From positions 1 through 64,000 of the forward strand of contig NZ_NIZW01000003.1 in the NCBI RefSeq assembly GCF_002727185.1: DNA of 64,000 nucleotides, given 5' to 3'. The DNA is from Rhodopirellula bahusiensis (GTDB taxonomy: Bacteria > Planctomycetota > Planctomycetia > Pirellulales > Pirellulaceae). Every line of letters starts with the position of its first letter. Within the stretch, counting starts at the first letter, position 1. Under the pieces are notes generated by a model. It had not been told where the DNA came from and ran no database searches. It saw nothing but the letters and a program-made list of their open reading frames with translations. Position numbers and translations under genes: made by a program. Of the stretch, positions 42,704-52,340 are shown piece by piece.

Positions 42704-45700
42704 CTAGGACTTGGTTCGTTCGCCGGTCCACCAAGACGATGAACTGTCGGAAGACCCGTCGGGTTTCGATCGAGTTGCCTCGTCGTGAACCAGGTGGCCG
42801 ATTTCTTCCGCTTCGCTGACAACCGCTTGCATTTCGCGGTCCTCTTCGTCCAACCATTGGTTGCGTGCGGCCTCCGCGTTTGCTTCATCGGCATCGATAC
42901 GGCCGTCGGCGGGTTCGCGTTGGAACCAGGCCCATCCGATAGCGTCGGGCGAGGTGACTTCCTCGACAATATCGACCTTGGGTTCCGGTCGTCGAATCGG
43001 TCGTTCGATGACAAACTCTGGGCGACGAACGCGACGGCGTTGCCGGGCCACGTCTTGGAATTTGTAGCGGAACTTTGATTTTGGTTTGACCGGACGGCGA
43101 TCTTCCACAACCAGTTCGATTGGCTTGGGAGCTGGTTTGACGATCGGCGGAGCAACCACCACGACGGGTTCCGGTTTGGGTGCCTCGATGACAATCGGGA
43201 GCGGTTCAGGAACGGGTTCTGGCTCAGGTTCCGCAACCGGTTCTTCGATTTCCAATTCGGGTTCTTCTTCGACGTATTCTTCGTCGTAGACGTACTCTTC
43301 CTCTTCGTAAACTTCTTCCACTGGCGGCGAAAGAATGTGAGCGCGACCGGGAGTTCCCTGGGCGGGCATCTGACGCACTTCGACGCCGATCCCGTGGAAG
43401 ATGTCAACGATGTGGTCGTGGCAGGTGAACATCATGACTTGATGTCCAAGTTCTGCGAACGTTTTCAACGTGCGAGCCGCGTGTTCGGCACGTGAGCCGT
43501 CGAAGTTGACCAGCACATCGTCGAGAACCAATGGCAACATCACACCACGGCGAGCGTAGGCTGCCGCGAGCGATAAACGCAGTGCGATGAAGACGGCTTC
43601 TCCGGTACCACGACTGAGGACTTCCAGTGGTAGTGCTTTGCCCTCGGCGTCGTCAATCTTCAGTTGGTTCGATCCCAGCGGCGTCCAAATGCGAACGTAC
43701 TTGCCAGCGGTCAACTGGTTCAGGAATGACGAGGCTTCGCGAAGCGTTTCGGGTTGTCGCTCGTTCTCGACCGTTCCGCAGACGTCTTCCAGCAAGCAAC
43801 TGGCCATTGAAAGCGTTTGCCAGCGACGGGACAGTTGATTGAGTTGTCGTTCGACGCAGCCCAGTTCCAACCGGGCGGTCATCAATCGATCGTCGTCGCC
43901 GAGTTGCTTCATCGACTGAGCCAATTCGCCTTGCGCGGTTTGCAGTGTGGCAATGCGAGCTTCGGTCTCGGTCATCCGGGTTGTCAGAGAATCCCAACGA
44001 CGTTCCAAATCGGTCGATTTGGCACCCTCGATTTCGCGAGCGACATCGTCGTATTCGACACTGTTGCCGATCATCGAACGGACTTGTTGATCAATCGATT
44101 CGAACTGGGCGTTGTGTTCGACCAGCAATGATTTGCGATCGACGATTTCGTAGAACTGTTCGGGAGTCGCGACACCACACTTGGCCCACAACGCGCGACG
44201 TTGCTGTTCGGCTCGCTCGATCGCTCGCGAATGAGTGAGTTGTTGCTTCTTCAGTTGCACGTCGTGCTCTTTGAGCTGGCGACGTTGCTTGACCCAATGT
44301 TGCTGACGAGCAACCTCTTCGTGCAGGTGGTTGAGTTGATCCAAAGGATTGGACCGCATCGTCACCGGACGTTTGCTGCGATTGTTTTCTGATTCGCTGG
44401 AACGATTGTCGTCCCGGCGGTCACGATTTCGATTGCGTTTGTCGCCTCGGTTCTTCTTTTGGTTCTTTCGTTGCGAGCGAGCGTACGATTCGCTGTAGTC
44501 GTCTTCTTCGACGTCTTCGTACTCATTCGACTCGTAGCCGTCCGAATACTCGTTGTCGTATTCGTTCGATTTGGCTGACGTTTCGTATTCATCGTTGCCT
44601 TCGAGAGCTTGCAAGGCATCGTCCGAGGCGTCGATTGCTTCGAGGTAGAGCGTCTCGATTCGCTTGGCGAGCGATTGGCGTTCTCGTTGACGTTGGCCGC
44701 GTTCGTCTTTCAGTTCGGTCAAACGACGCATGCTGGTTTGCAGTGCTTCGTAGCCATCGCCGAGAACACGAACGCTCTTGGGTGACAACGTTGTCGACAA
44801 TCCCAGACGATCGAGTGTTGCAGTCCATTCTTTGCGTGCGGTCTTGAGGCCTTCGGCGGCTTTCTGAGCTCGCTTGTAGGCACCTTGGTAGGACTGCGAA
44901 GCTGCTTCATGAGCGTGATGCAGCGGCATCGCTTCGTCGAGCTCTACCAGCAAGGACTCCGATTCTCGCAGGCGGCCTTCGAGCGATTCGCTGCTGACGG
45001 GCAGCGATGAGTCCAAGTCCTCTCGTTCAGATTCGATTTCGCGAAGCTGACGTTTGACCGAGTCGATCTGGCGTTCGCAATCATCCAGGTCGCGCGCCGT
45101 GTTGCGTTGGCCTTTTTCGCGAGAAAGGTAGTAGACCAGCAAAGCCATCGCACCAAACATGATGCACAACATGCCCTGCGTCGGATTGGGCTCCGCCACA
45201 AACGTCTCAATTCGAAAGACGTTGAACATGCCGTAGAGCAGCAACATGCCGCCGGCGATGAACGGCAGCGACAGCAACCACAAGCGATCGATCGGCACGG
45301 CTTCGTCGGTGGTCAACTCCACCGATTCGCGTTCGAGATCTTTGTGGTGACGTTTCAATTTCTCGAGGTGCTGGCCGAGCTGGATGCGCTGACGCAACGT
45401 GGAGATGTTGTCGTTTTCGCGGCGGATGGCTTGTTGCAGATCCGTCGCGTGTGCTCGCTGGAGAACTTCCTGCAATTGATCTTGGAGTTTCTCTTTGCGA
45501 ACCTTGTGAGTCTTGCCTTCGGCGCGAGCCTGTTTGAGCAAGAACATTTGCTCTTTGACATGCTTGGCCGGTGCCGACAGAGCGGACAGCGTCGATCGAG
45601 ACAGGTCAGGCAGATCGCCGTCGTCGCCATCGCCCAGGCGGACTCGCTCGTCTTCTTCGATGCCCAATCGATCCGCATCGGCATCGACTTGGTTGCGAGC

Positions 45701-46771
45701 CTTTTCGATTTGATTTTCGAGCCGATCGATCTGTTCTTCGAGGGCTTCGATCCAGGTCGCTTGTTGCGAAGCGGCTTCAATGCGGCCTTGCAGATCGAAC
45801 AAACGTTTGTTGATCGGAAGTTGTTCGGACTTATCTCGTAAACCGCGACGCTTGGTTTTGATCTCTTCCATCTTGGTGCGACGCTCTTCCAGCATCGCTT
45901 CGATTTGGACGAGCTGACCAGGAGCTTCATCGGGCAACGCGGCTTCGCCTTCGATGGCGTCGATCTCTTCACGGATTTGATCGCGTTCTTGCCACTTGTC
46001 GTACACGCTGGTCGCGATCTCGACGCAGCGAGCTTCGCGTTCCCAGGCGATCATGCGGCCGCGAAGGGTTTCGATTTCTTGACTTTGCGTGCGGCGCTGA
46101 GTCGCCAATTCGCTCCACCGGCGCGTGCTGCCCGACAGTCGCTGGATCTCGTCACGCAACTTTTCGCGTTTCGTCATCATCGACGCGAGCTTGCCGATCG
46201 CAGCTTCGTTTTCGTCGGATTCCGTTTCTCGTTTGCCGACGACTTCGCTGCGTCCGGACCGGAGGCTGCGCAGCACATCGACCAGCGAAACGCGGTCCAA
46301 ACCGCTGCTGAGTTTGTAGAGTTCATCCGCGGCGGAGGTGTCATCCAACGTCGACAACTCTTGCAATTCGCGAATGCCGATCGCGAAAACGTTGGTGAAG
46401 ATCGGTTCGTCGATTTGTCCCAGCAACATTCCGAGTCGGTGCTGGCCTTGGGCCAAGCCGTCCGATCCGGTGACCGTCAAACGCCCGGTCACATCGGTGT
46501 CGGTCAGTTGGCTGTGCCGCCGGACTTCGTAGCCGCCACCGGGCCCAGTGACTCGAATCGCACCACCCGGAGTCCCGCCGTGAATGGGCGGCAAATATTT
46601 CTGGCGACGTTCTTCGGTGAAGCCATACAGCATCGCTCGCAAGAACTGCATGAGCGTCGTTTTGCCGGCTTCGTTGGGGCCGTAGAACAGCGTCATGCCT
46701 TCGGGCAAGGAGTCGACCGACAATCCGGTCCAGACGCCAAAACCGTCGATTTGGATGTCTTTGATCTTCAT
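42704..46771 (-). CDS. SbcC/YhaN-like AAA ATPase with membrane segments and long tail
   Basis: 1355 residues from ATG 46771, overlapping the nuclease gene stop as ATGA. Walker A is YGPNEAGKTT near residue 31. Long coiled coils follow, with two hydrophobic helices at about 487-550 (LWLLSLPFIAGGMLLLYGMF and GMLCIMFGAMALLVYYLS) and a charged insert near 722-797. The ABC signature LSRGTGEAV (about 1049) and Walker B LPLVLDDVLVNFD (about 1080) close the head. A Pro/Glu-rich tail of about 200 residues is extra. It should form an SMC-like complex with the nuclease encoded upstream for DNA end processing. The membrane helices match YhaN-type proteins and suggest a membrane-tethered form. Confidence 0.85.
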   Translation of the reverse strand: MKIKDIQIDGFGVWTGLSVDSLPEGMTLFYGPNEAGKTTLMQFLRAMLYGFTEERRQKYLPPIHGGTPGGAIRVTGPGGGYEVRRHSQLTDTDVTGRLTVTGSDGLAQGQHRLGMLLGQIDEPIFTNVFAIGIRELQELSTLDDTSAADELYKLSSGLDRVSLVDVLRSLRSGRSEVVGKRETESDENEAAIGKLASMMTKREKLRDEIQRLSGSTRRWSELATQRRTQSQEIETLRGRMIAWEREARCVEIATSVYDKWQERDQIREEIDAIEGEAALPDEAPGQLVQIEAMLEERRTKMEEIKTKRRGLRDKSEQLPINKRLFDLQGRIEAASQQATWIEALEEQIDRLENQIEKARNQVDADADRLGIEEDERVRLGDGDDGDLPDLSRSTLSALSAPAKHVKEQMFLLKQARAEGKTHKVRKEKLQDQLQEVLQRAHATDLQQAIRRENDNISTLRQRIQLGQHLEKLKRHHKDLERESVELTTDEAVPIDRLWLLSLPFIAGGMLLLYGMFNVFRIETFVAEPNPTQGMLCIMFGAMALLVYYLSREKGQRNTARDLDDCERQIDSVKRQLREIESEREDLDSSLPVSSESLEGRLRESESLLVELDEAMPLHHAHEAASQSYQGAYKRAQKAAEGLKTARKEWTATLDRLGLSTTLSPKSVRVLGDGYEALQTSMRRLTELKDERGQRQRERQSLAKRIETLYLEAIDASDDALQALEGNDEYETSAKSNEYDNEYSDGYESNEYEDVEEDDYSESYARSQRKNQKKNRGDKRNRNRDRRDDNRSSESENNRSKRPVTMRSNPLDQLNHLHEEVARQQHWVKQRRQLKEHDVQLKKQQLTHSRAIERAEQQRRALWAKCGVATPEQFYEIVDRKSLLVEHNAQFESIDQQVRSMIGNSVEYDDVAREIEGAKSTDLERRWDSLTTRMTETEARIATLQTAQGELAQSMKQLGDDDRLMTARLELGCVERQLNQLSRRWQTLSMASCLLEDVCGTVENERQPETLREASSFLNQLTAGKYVRIWTPLGSNQLKIDDAEGKALPLEVLSRGTGEAVFIALRLSLAAAYARRGVMLPLVLDDVLVNFDGSRAEHAARTLKTFAELGHQVMMFTCHDHIVDIFHGIGVEVRQMPAQGTPGRAHILSPPVEEVYEEEEYVYDEEYVEEEPELEIEEPVAEPEPEPVPEPLPIVIEAPKPEPVVVVAPPIVKPAPKPIELVVEDRRPVKPKSKFRYKFQDVARQRRRVRRPEFVIERPIRRPEPKVDIVEEVTSPDAIGWAWFQREPADGRIDADEANAEAARNQWLDEEDREMQAVVSEAEEIGHLVHDEATRSKPDGSSDSSSSWWTGERTKS

Positions 46772-48063
46772 GATTTCCGTCCCCAAGAGGGTTTGCCACC
46801 GCGAAGCAATTCCACGCCCATCAAAGTGGCTTCGGCGAGGATCGTTTCGCGTTGGTCGGCGGGCACGTCACCCAACAAAGACGACGCGGTGCTGGACAGG
46901 TCCGAGTGTTCTTCCGTGAATGGCATCAGATCCAAGCGATCGCCGTTTGATGGCGAGGTCGATGCATCGTCGCTGGAGGTTGCCGTTCCGCGAACGCGAG
47001 CACCGGCGAATTTCTTGCTGGCTCGCAAGAAGTCGCCAAGGATCGTGTCTTCGTCTTGCCAGGACTTGGGATAGTTGTGCGGCGGACGTACGGTCAAACG
47101 AGTCGTCCAGGCCGCGGGATTGGTTGTGCCGTGGTCGCGACGCAGGTTGCGAAGCAGTTCCGTTGGATCGCCGACCGATGGCAATACTTCGGCGTTGTCC
47201 AAGGTGACTTCCCAAGAAATCAGCAGGTGTCGACCGCCGTGTTCGTTGGTCAGGGTGGCGATCTTTTGACCGAGCAGGTTGCGAAGGCTGCCGGCGGATC
47301 GAATTTCATCCGAATCGATCGCGACGTTCAGGTAGCGAAATCGATCCGTTTCGACTCGGCGAACGCGAGCGGTGTGTTCCGCGTCAACGTCGACGACGAC
47401 GTAGCCGTGTGGTCCCGATTCGTCGCTGTTGCGACCTTGCGGTGATCCCGGGGCGAGAGCACCCGCGGTGGCGCCGCCTTCGATTTCGGTGTGGTTATGA
47501 GGTCCGCCGAGAGCCCAGTAGTCCATGCGGGCACCTGACAGGGCACTCGCGTCGGCGATCCCGTGTCCGATCCCGACGGTGAATTCGTCGGTGGTTTCGG
47601 TTTGGAATCCGGCGACGTGCAAAGTCGACCGGCCTTCGCTGCTGCGTCCGATTACCGAGCAAACCGTTCGCCCGGCTCGTTGATGTGGGATCGCGACGGC
47701 GCGGTCTCGAGGGAACAGCGTCACGTTGGGTGGCAACGGGACCGCTTCGGGCCATTGTTTTGGATCGTCTGCGATTCCGGCGGCCCAGTAGACCGCGGTG
47801 TCGGCGGCGTGCAGCTTTTCAAAGCCATCCAGCAGCAACGACATGCCGTGCGGCCCAGCCGCGACGGGGTGCATCAAGTCGCCGGATAAGACCAGAAAGT
47901 CGATGTTTTCGGCCAAAGCGGCTTCGAAGACCGCCGCCGCAGCATCCCGAGGAGCGGTCGCCATCGCATTCCGCAATTGAGGCGGCAGATGGTCGAGGTC
48001 ACCCAGCGGGGTTTCCAGGTGAAAGTCGCTGGCATGAATGAATCGGAAAGATTCTCCGGGCAT
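46768..48063 (-). CDS. SbcD/YhaO-like metallophosphoesterase
   Basis: 431 residues from ATG 48063, which has a strong Shine-Dalgarno site (AAGGAGG), rare in this window. Metal-binding blocks are FIHASDFHLE, FLVLSGDLMHP and ALGGPHNHTEIEG. The C-terminal half is longer than the phosphoesterase core and should contact the ATPase. It is the exonuclease or endonuclease partner of the gene it overlaps. The pair most resembles B. subtilis YhaO/YhaN and E. coli SbcD/SbcC. Confidence 0.85.
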   Translation of the reverse strand: MPGESFRFIHASDFHLETPLGDLDHLPPQLRNAMATAPRDAAAAVFEAALAENIDFLVLSGDLMHPVAAGPHGMSLLLDGFEKLHAADTAVYWAAGIADDPKQWPEAVPLPPNVTLFPRDRAVAIPHQRAGRTVCSVIGRSSEGRSTLHVAGFQTETTDEFTVGIGHGIADASALSGARMDYWALGGPHNHTEIEGGATAGALAPGSPQGRNSDESGPHGYVVVDVDAEHTARVRRVETDRFRYLNVAIDSDEIRSAGSLRNLLGQKIATLTNEHGGRHLLISWEVTLDNAEVLPSVGDPTELLRNLRRDHGTTNPAAWTTRLTVRPPHNYPKSWQDEDTILGDFLRASKKFAGARVRGTATSSDDASTSPSNGDRLDLMPFTEEHSDLSSTASSLLGDVPADQRETILAEATLMGVELLRGGKPSWGRKS

Positions 48064-48159
48064 CGTTTCCTCCTTGAAACGGCGTTTTTCGGCCGCGCAA
48101 ACCAATCCTGGTCCTGCGCTCGCGTGAAACTGTAGCGAAACATCGAAGATCCTGCAAAA

Positions 48160-49086
48160 TCAATTTGCGGGAAACTCGCGGAATCCGGCGATCGGCATTT
48201 CGACCGAATACAGCGACTTTCTCGCTGTGGCGTACATCGTTTTGAATTCCGGACCGCCAAAGGTCACGTTTGCGGGGATCTCGGGAAACGCGACGATGCC
48301 GCGTGATTCACCCTCGGGCGAAAAAATCTGGATGCCCAAATGGGTCGTGATGTAGAGGTTGCCTTCGACGTCGATGGCCATCCCGTCGCCGCCACGCGAG
48401 GTTTCGCCTTCGACTTGCTTGACCGTGCAGAGCACTCGCGGTTCACCGATTTTGCCAGGCCCCAAAACGTCGTAGGCCAACATCTCGGCTTGCATCGACG
48501 GGATCACGTACAGCGTCTTTCCATCGGGCGACAATCCGATTCCGTTGGGTGCCTCGATGTCACCGGTCAGGCGAGTGACCTTCGGATCGGTCTCAAAATT
48601 CGCGAGGTAGTAAACGCAGCGTTCAGTTTGTGGCCAAGGTTCAGGGGCTCGGTATTGCGGGTCGGTGAAATACAAACCGCCATGGTTGTCGACGACCAGA
48701 TCGTTGCAGGCGTTGAAACGTTTGCCGTTGAATGAATCCGCCAGCACGATTCGTTTGGGAGAGTCACCGGACAGGTCGTGCATGACAACAGCCCCATCCA
48801 TTTCGCACGCGAGTAGTTTGGTGTCCGACAAAGGCCACAATCCGTTGGAGTGGTTGGATTGATCGGTCAGCAGCGACAGCTCGCCGTCTTTGGAAAGGCG
48901 ATGAATCGCGGTGTTGGGTATGTCGGTGAAGTAAAGCGTGCCGTCGTCGGTGGCGGCGGGCCCTTCGGTGAACTGGAATCCCGTGTGGACTTGTTGGACC
49001 GGACCGGTGGGCTGGATCGTTTGAGCTTGGGCGGTGGAGAGGATGCCAAACATCGAGACGAGCAAAGGGATGATTCGCGAATTCAT
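48160..49086 (-). CDS. Exported SMP-30/gluconolactonase-like protein
   Basis: 308 residues with a signal peptide (MNSRIIPLLVSMFGILSTAQA). The six-bladed propeller shows HTGFQFTEGPAATDDGTLYF (metal-binding Glu), NDLVVDNHGGLYFTDPQY (Asn and Asp ligands), ANGIGLSPDGKTLYV and GDGMAIDVEGNLYI. These fit calcium-dependent lactonases of the SMP-30 family. The likely substrate is a sugar lactone in the periplasm; this is not provable here. Confidence 0.85.
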   Translation of the reverse strand: MNSRIIPLLVSMFGILSTAQAQTIQPTGPVQQVHTGFQFTEGPAATDDGTLYFTDIPNTAIHRLSKDGELSLLTDQSNHSNGLWPLSDTKLLACEMDGAVVMHDLSGDSPKRIVLADSFNGKRFNACNDLVVDNHGGLYFTDPQYRAPEPWPQTERCVYYLANFETDPKVTRLTGDIEAPNGIGLSPDGKTLYVIPSMQAEMLAYDVLGPGKIGEPRVLCTVKQVEGETSRGGDGMAIDVEGNLYITTHLGIQIFSPEGESRGIVAFPEIPANVTFGGPEFKTMYATARKSLYSVEMPIAGFREFPAN

Positions 49087-49194
49087 GGAGGCTCATTCTT
49101 GGGGCGAGATGGGGAGGGAACGCCGCCATTGTAGATCAAGCCAAGATGGGAAAGCGAAGCAGAGTTCCATCGCGCCATTTCGAATCCATAACTT

Positions 49195-49335
49195 GTAGCT
49201 CGGTGGTCCCCCACCGAGTCGAGCATTCCAAAACCTGTAGCTCGGTGGTCCTCCACCGAGACGAGCACTGTGTCCGGCCTGGATGTTTTTGCACTCGGTT
49301 GTGGAGGTGTTCACGGTGGGGGACCACCGTGCTTC
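49195..49335. repeat. Cluster of three related hairpins
   Basis: CTCGGTGG-loop-CCACCGAG occurs at 49199-49218 and 49241-49260, each preceded by TGTAG. A third, variant hairpin CACGGTGG-loop-CCACCGTG is at 49312-49331. They lie downstream of the glycosyltransferase gene and upstream of the lactonase gene, both on the minus strand. No gene is seen in 49087-49364. Confidence 0.7.
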
Positions 49336-49364
49336 AGGTTTTTTGTGCGAGCGGTTGTTGCGAA

Positions 49365-50687
49365 TCAGGTGCGCCGGCAGGTGCGGCGCATGTGATCGGC
49401 GGCGGCTTCGATGTGGTGCCTCTGGCGAACCGATTGTCGGCCGATTTCGCCCAGCCTTGCTCGTCGCTCGGGATCGTTCTTTAGGCTGATCAACTCATGA
49501 ACGAGAGCGTCGGTGTCTTCCGGATGGAACAAAATGCCTCCGCCCGTGGAGTGGACCACTTCCGAGAACGCTCCGTGGTCAGGCTGCACAACGGGAATGC
49601 CGCATGCCATCGCTTCCAGTAGAAAAAGCCCCTTGGGGTCTTCGTACGGCGCCGGGACGCTGAGCACATCCATCTGCCGCAGCAAGTCAATCTTGGTCGC
49701 TTGATCGGGGCTGTCGTGGACCACAAATCGGTCCGACAGGCCCGCTTTTGCAACGCGAGACTGCAATTCGTGGAGGTAGGGGACATTGTGTTCACCCAGC
49801 CATCCGGCGGCGTGCAGCGTGACGTTGCCGTGTTCCGGCATGGCACCGATTCTCAAGAAAGCATCGACCAAGTGATGCAAGCCTTTCTCCGGTGCAAGCC
49901 TTGCCAAGTATCCGATGCGGAACTCGCCGTCCGGTTTGCTCGGAGTCGCGGTCGATTGCGTGTTCGATGAATCGGCGGAATCAAGATTCGCGAATGGAGC
50001 CATGTCAATCGACAGTGGATGAACATCAAATCGCTCGTGCGGGATGCCGAGGATGGCTCCCATCTTGTCGCGATAGAACTCGCTGTGCGTCACGAACACG
50101 TCGACTTGCTCGGACAATTGCGAACACAGCACGATCGCTTCTGACCGAGCATCGTTGGGCAAGTGATCCAGGAAGATGTCATCGCCTTGCAACGTGACGA
50201 CCAAGCGAGTGTTGGGCAGGCGTCGACGAATCGTTGGGATCGCACCACCGATCAACAGGTTGCTGAAAATGATCGCGTCGGGCTGGATGTCTGTTTCCAA
50301 CCAATCGACCAACCGGCCGACTTCTTCGAATTGTCGTCCGTGTTCGCCGCGAAGCATCGACAACGTCAGAGCACCGAGTTTGGCCGGGTCGGTTTTGACT
50401 GCTTTGCGAGTCAACATCCGGATCAGACCCGGGCGGTCCATCCAAGATCGTGTCCACCGCGGCAACCAACGCAGCCAAGGCATTTGCTGCAAGAGATAGA
50501 CATGGACGCCGCCAAAGAAAACTCGGTCGGACGCGATGGTGGAATCATCGGTCCGGATCGGTGTGTACACCGGTTGAAGAAGAACGTCATCCCCACCGGC
50601 CAACAACGCTTTGGCGATCGCGTTGTCGTGCATGCAACTGCCGCAGTACATCCCTGCGGCACCGGCGGTCAGGAAGACAATTTTCAA
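49365..50687 (-). CDS. Glycosyltransferase family 4 (GT-B)
   Basis: 440 residues. The N-terminus KIVFLTAGAAGMYCGSCMHDNAIAKAL is the donor/acceptor-loop start of GT4 enzymes. The donor domain has RIGYLARLAPEKGLHHLVDAF and the nucleotide-sugar site YEDPKGLFLLEAMACGIPVVQP with its E-x7-E pair. It acts in the cytoplasm on an unknown glycan or lipid acceptor. Its ATG overlaps the stop of the acidic protein gene upstream (ATGA), so the two are coupled. Confidence 0.87.
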   Translation of the reverse strand: MKIVFLTAGAAGMYCGSCMHDNAIAKALLAGGDDVLLQPVYTPIRTDDSTIASDRVFFGGVHVYLLQQMPWLRWLPRWTRSWMDRPGLIRMLTRKAVKTDPAKLGALTLSMLRGEHGRQFEEVGRLVDWLETDIQPDAIIFSNLLIGGAIPTIRRRLPNTRLVVTLQGDDIFLDHLPNDARSEAIVLCSQLSEQVDVFVTHSEFYRDKMGAILGIPHERFDVHPLSIDMAPFANLDSADSSNTQSTATPSKPDGEFRIGYLARLAPEKGLHHLVDAFLRIGAMPEHGNVTLHAAGWLGEHNVPYLHELQSRVAKAGLSDRFVVHDSPDQATKIDLLRQMDVLSVPAPYEDPKGLFLLEAMACGIPVVQPDHGAFSEVVHSTGGGILFHPEDTDALVHELISLKNDPERRARLGEIGRQSVRQRHHIEAAADHMRRTCRRT

Positions 50688-51166
50688 TCAACTGACTCAA
50701 AGTCTTCGAAGTCGTCCAGGTCGTCGTCCAATCCTTCTTCGTTGTCATCGCCGGCGGTGTTCAAACCAAACTCAGCACTGATCTCGTCATCAATTTCGAT
50801 TTCGTAGTCGTCTTCGAGTTCTTCTTCGAAGTCGTCATCGAAATCGTCGTCGAAGTCATCTTCGTCGATGTCATCGAACTCATCCACGTCGTCATCGATG
50901 TCGTCGAGGTCATCGCCGATATCGGGGCTGTCGTCATCCGTGTTGTCGTCTTGGTCATCGGAGTCGTCGTCATCATCATCCGCCAACGTGGGGCTGGTGG
51001 CGGGAATTGCGATCGAGGTGGAGTGACCAGGAGTTGGTGCCACGCCTTGGGTCACCGAGGTGCCCGGCAACAGGGTGCCGGACATGAGAAGCGGATCGGT
51101 TGCATCGATTCCCAAATTCGCGGGAGCAACAGAATCAGCAACGGGGGCGGTCAGGGTGGCAGGCAT
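50684..51166 (-). CDS. Very acidic low-complexity protein
   Basis: 160 residues. The first 60 are Ala/Pro/Thr-rich; the rest is mainly Asp and Glu (for example DDDDDDSDDQDDNTDDD and EFDDIDEDDFDDDFDDDF). The stop overlaps the glycosyltransferase start by four bases. No fold or family is recognised. Such tracts may bind calcium or basic proteins, or may be disordered. The codons are mixed GAC/GAT, GAA/GAG, which argues for selection on protein rather than a simple DNA repeat. Confidence 0.72.
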   Translation of the reverse strand: MPATLTAPVADSVAPANLGIDATDPLLMSGTLLPGTSVTQGVAPTPGHSTSIAIPATSPTLADDDDDDSDDQDDNTDDDSPDIGDDLDDIDDDVDEFDDIDEDDFDDDFDDDFEEELEDDYEIEIDDEISAEFGLNTAGDDNEEGLDDDLDDFEDFESVD

Positions 51167-51437
51167 GAACAGATTGGAAATGCGGGTGTGGAGGATGAAT
51201 GCGTGAGAAACTGGGGGATTCTCGCAGTCCGCAACGGTTTGGTGAACCGTGGGGGTTTCAAGGATTCGATCGAGGATCGGGTCGACGCGGGGTCGATCAT
51301 TTTGCTAACTGGCACAGCATTCACAAGCCGACAAGCCGGAATTGTTTTCGGAAATTCGCTGACAGAACCCGTTCTGAATCAGGTTTTCCGGTCAATGACG
51401 TTGTTTCGGCCCACTCAACACCGGGTGATCGACCGCC

Positions 51438-52340
51438 ATGGATGGCACTTTCCAAAACGAATCCGCACAAAAATCATCGAATTCCAACGATGAGATTTCT
51501 TTGAGCGAACCCATTTCCCGTCGGGGGATCCTCGCGGCCGCAATGCTGCGAATGACCGCCGGAGTCGCCATTGTAGGTGCCGGGACCACTGGTTGCGCCT
51601 CGCGACGCTACGGGCATTTGCTCGCCAGCGACGACAAAGACATGGTCGGCAGCCACGAAGCGGGCGCCGCAACATGGAACCCGTTGGTGGACGAAGCGGT
51701 CGCGAAAATTTTGAGTCGTTGCCCGCCGCCCAACGAGTCGGTGATCTTTCCGGGGCAATTTGCCGACAACGGAACGCCAGCCCAAATGGCGAGCCATTTG
51801 CAGACTTCGCCCGAGTCGATGGTCGACCCCGCGACTGGCGAAGCCATCATCGGATCGCAAGTTTCGTTGCCGGGATCCGCTCCTTTGGTGCAGGGTCCGG
51901 CCAAGGTTTGCTTCATTGGCATCGAAAACAAAAGCGCCGAAGAACTGGTCGATTTCAAAGACCAACTGTACGAACGCATCGATTCGCAACTCAATTCGGG
52001 CAGCTCTTTCCGTAGCATCAGCCGCCGAATGGTCGATGCCGCGTTGATCGAAACTCGGATGCGTCCCGATTCGTTGTTCTTGCCACAGAACCGAGGTGCA
52101 TTCGCCGCGGCATTAGGGCGGCAAGGCACCCCGGTCGATTACTTGCTGTACGCAACCATCACGTCCGGCACGACGGATCGAAACAAGTCGACTCAGCGGG
52201 ACTACTTGCTGACGTTGGAAATGGTCAACTTGGAATCAGGCGACTACATCAAAGAGTCGTCGAAGATCCGCAAGGGCTATCACAACACGCGAGCGGGCAA
52301 GTGGTGGAACTTCGGTTTGTTCGACCAAGCCGACGGATGA
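51438..52340 (+). CDS. LpoB-like lipoprotein with twin-arginine-like leader
   Basis: 300 residues from ATG 51438. The leader holds SRRGILAAAMLRMTAGVAIV and a lipobox-like GAGTTGC, so it is probably a lipoprotein; a pair of arginines precedes the helix. The mature part (KVCFIGIENKSAEELVDFKD, LDSQLNSG-type helix, YLLYATITSG, DYLLTLEMVNLESGDYIKES) follows the LpoB fold, whose E. coli member activates penicillin-binding protein 1B. Many planctomycetes have reduced peptidoglycan machinery, so the partner is uncertain. The stop overlaps the next start (ATGA). Confidence 0.7.
   Translation: MDGTFQNESAQKSSNSNDEISLSEPISRRGILAAAMLRMTAGVAIVGAGTTGCASRRYGHLLASDDKDMVGSHEAGAATWNPLVDEAVAKILSRCPPPNESVIFPGQFADNGTPAQMASHLQTSPESMVDPATGEAIIGSQVSLPGSAPLVQGPAKVCFIGIENKSAEELVDFKDQLYERIDSQLNSGSSFRSISRRMVDAALIETRMRPDSLFLPQNRGAFAAALGRQGTPVDYLLYATITSGTTDRNKSTQRDYLLTLEMVNLESGDYIKESSKIRKGYHNTRAGKWWNFGLFDQADG

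Noticed and set aside
43200-43400. Separate gene in the Pro/Glu-rich tail of the SbcC-like ATPase
   Set aside because: The frame is continuous with the ATPase and other frames give only low-complexity shadows (Gly/Ser-rich).
45905-47074. 389-residue plus-strand open frame
   Set aside because: It is antisense to the ATPase and nuclease genes, crosses their junction, and shows no recognisable motif.
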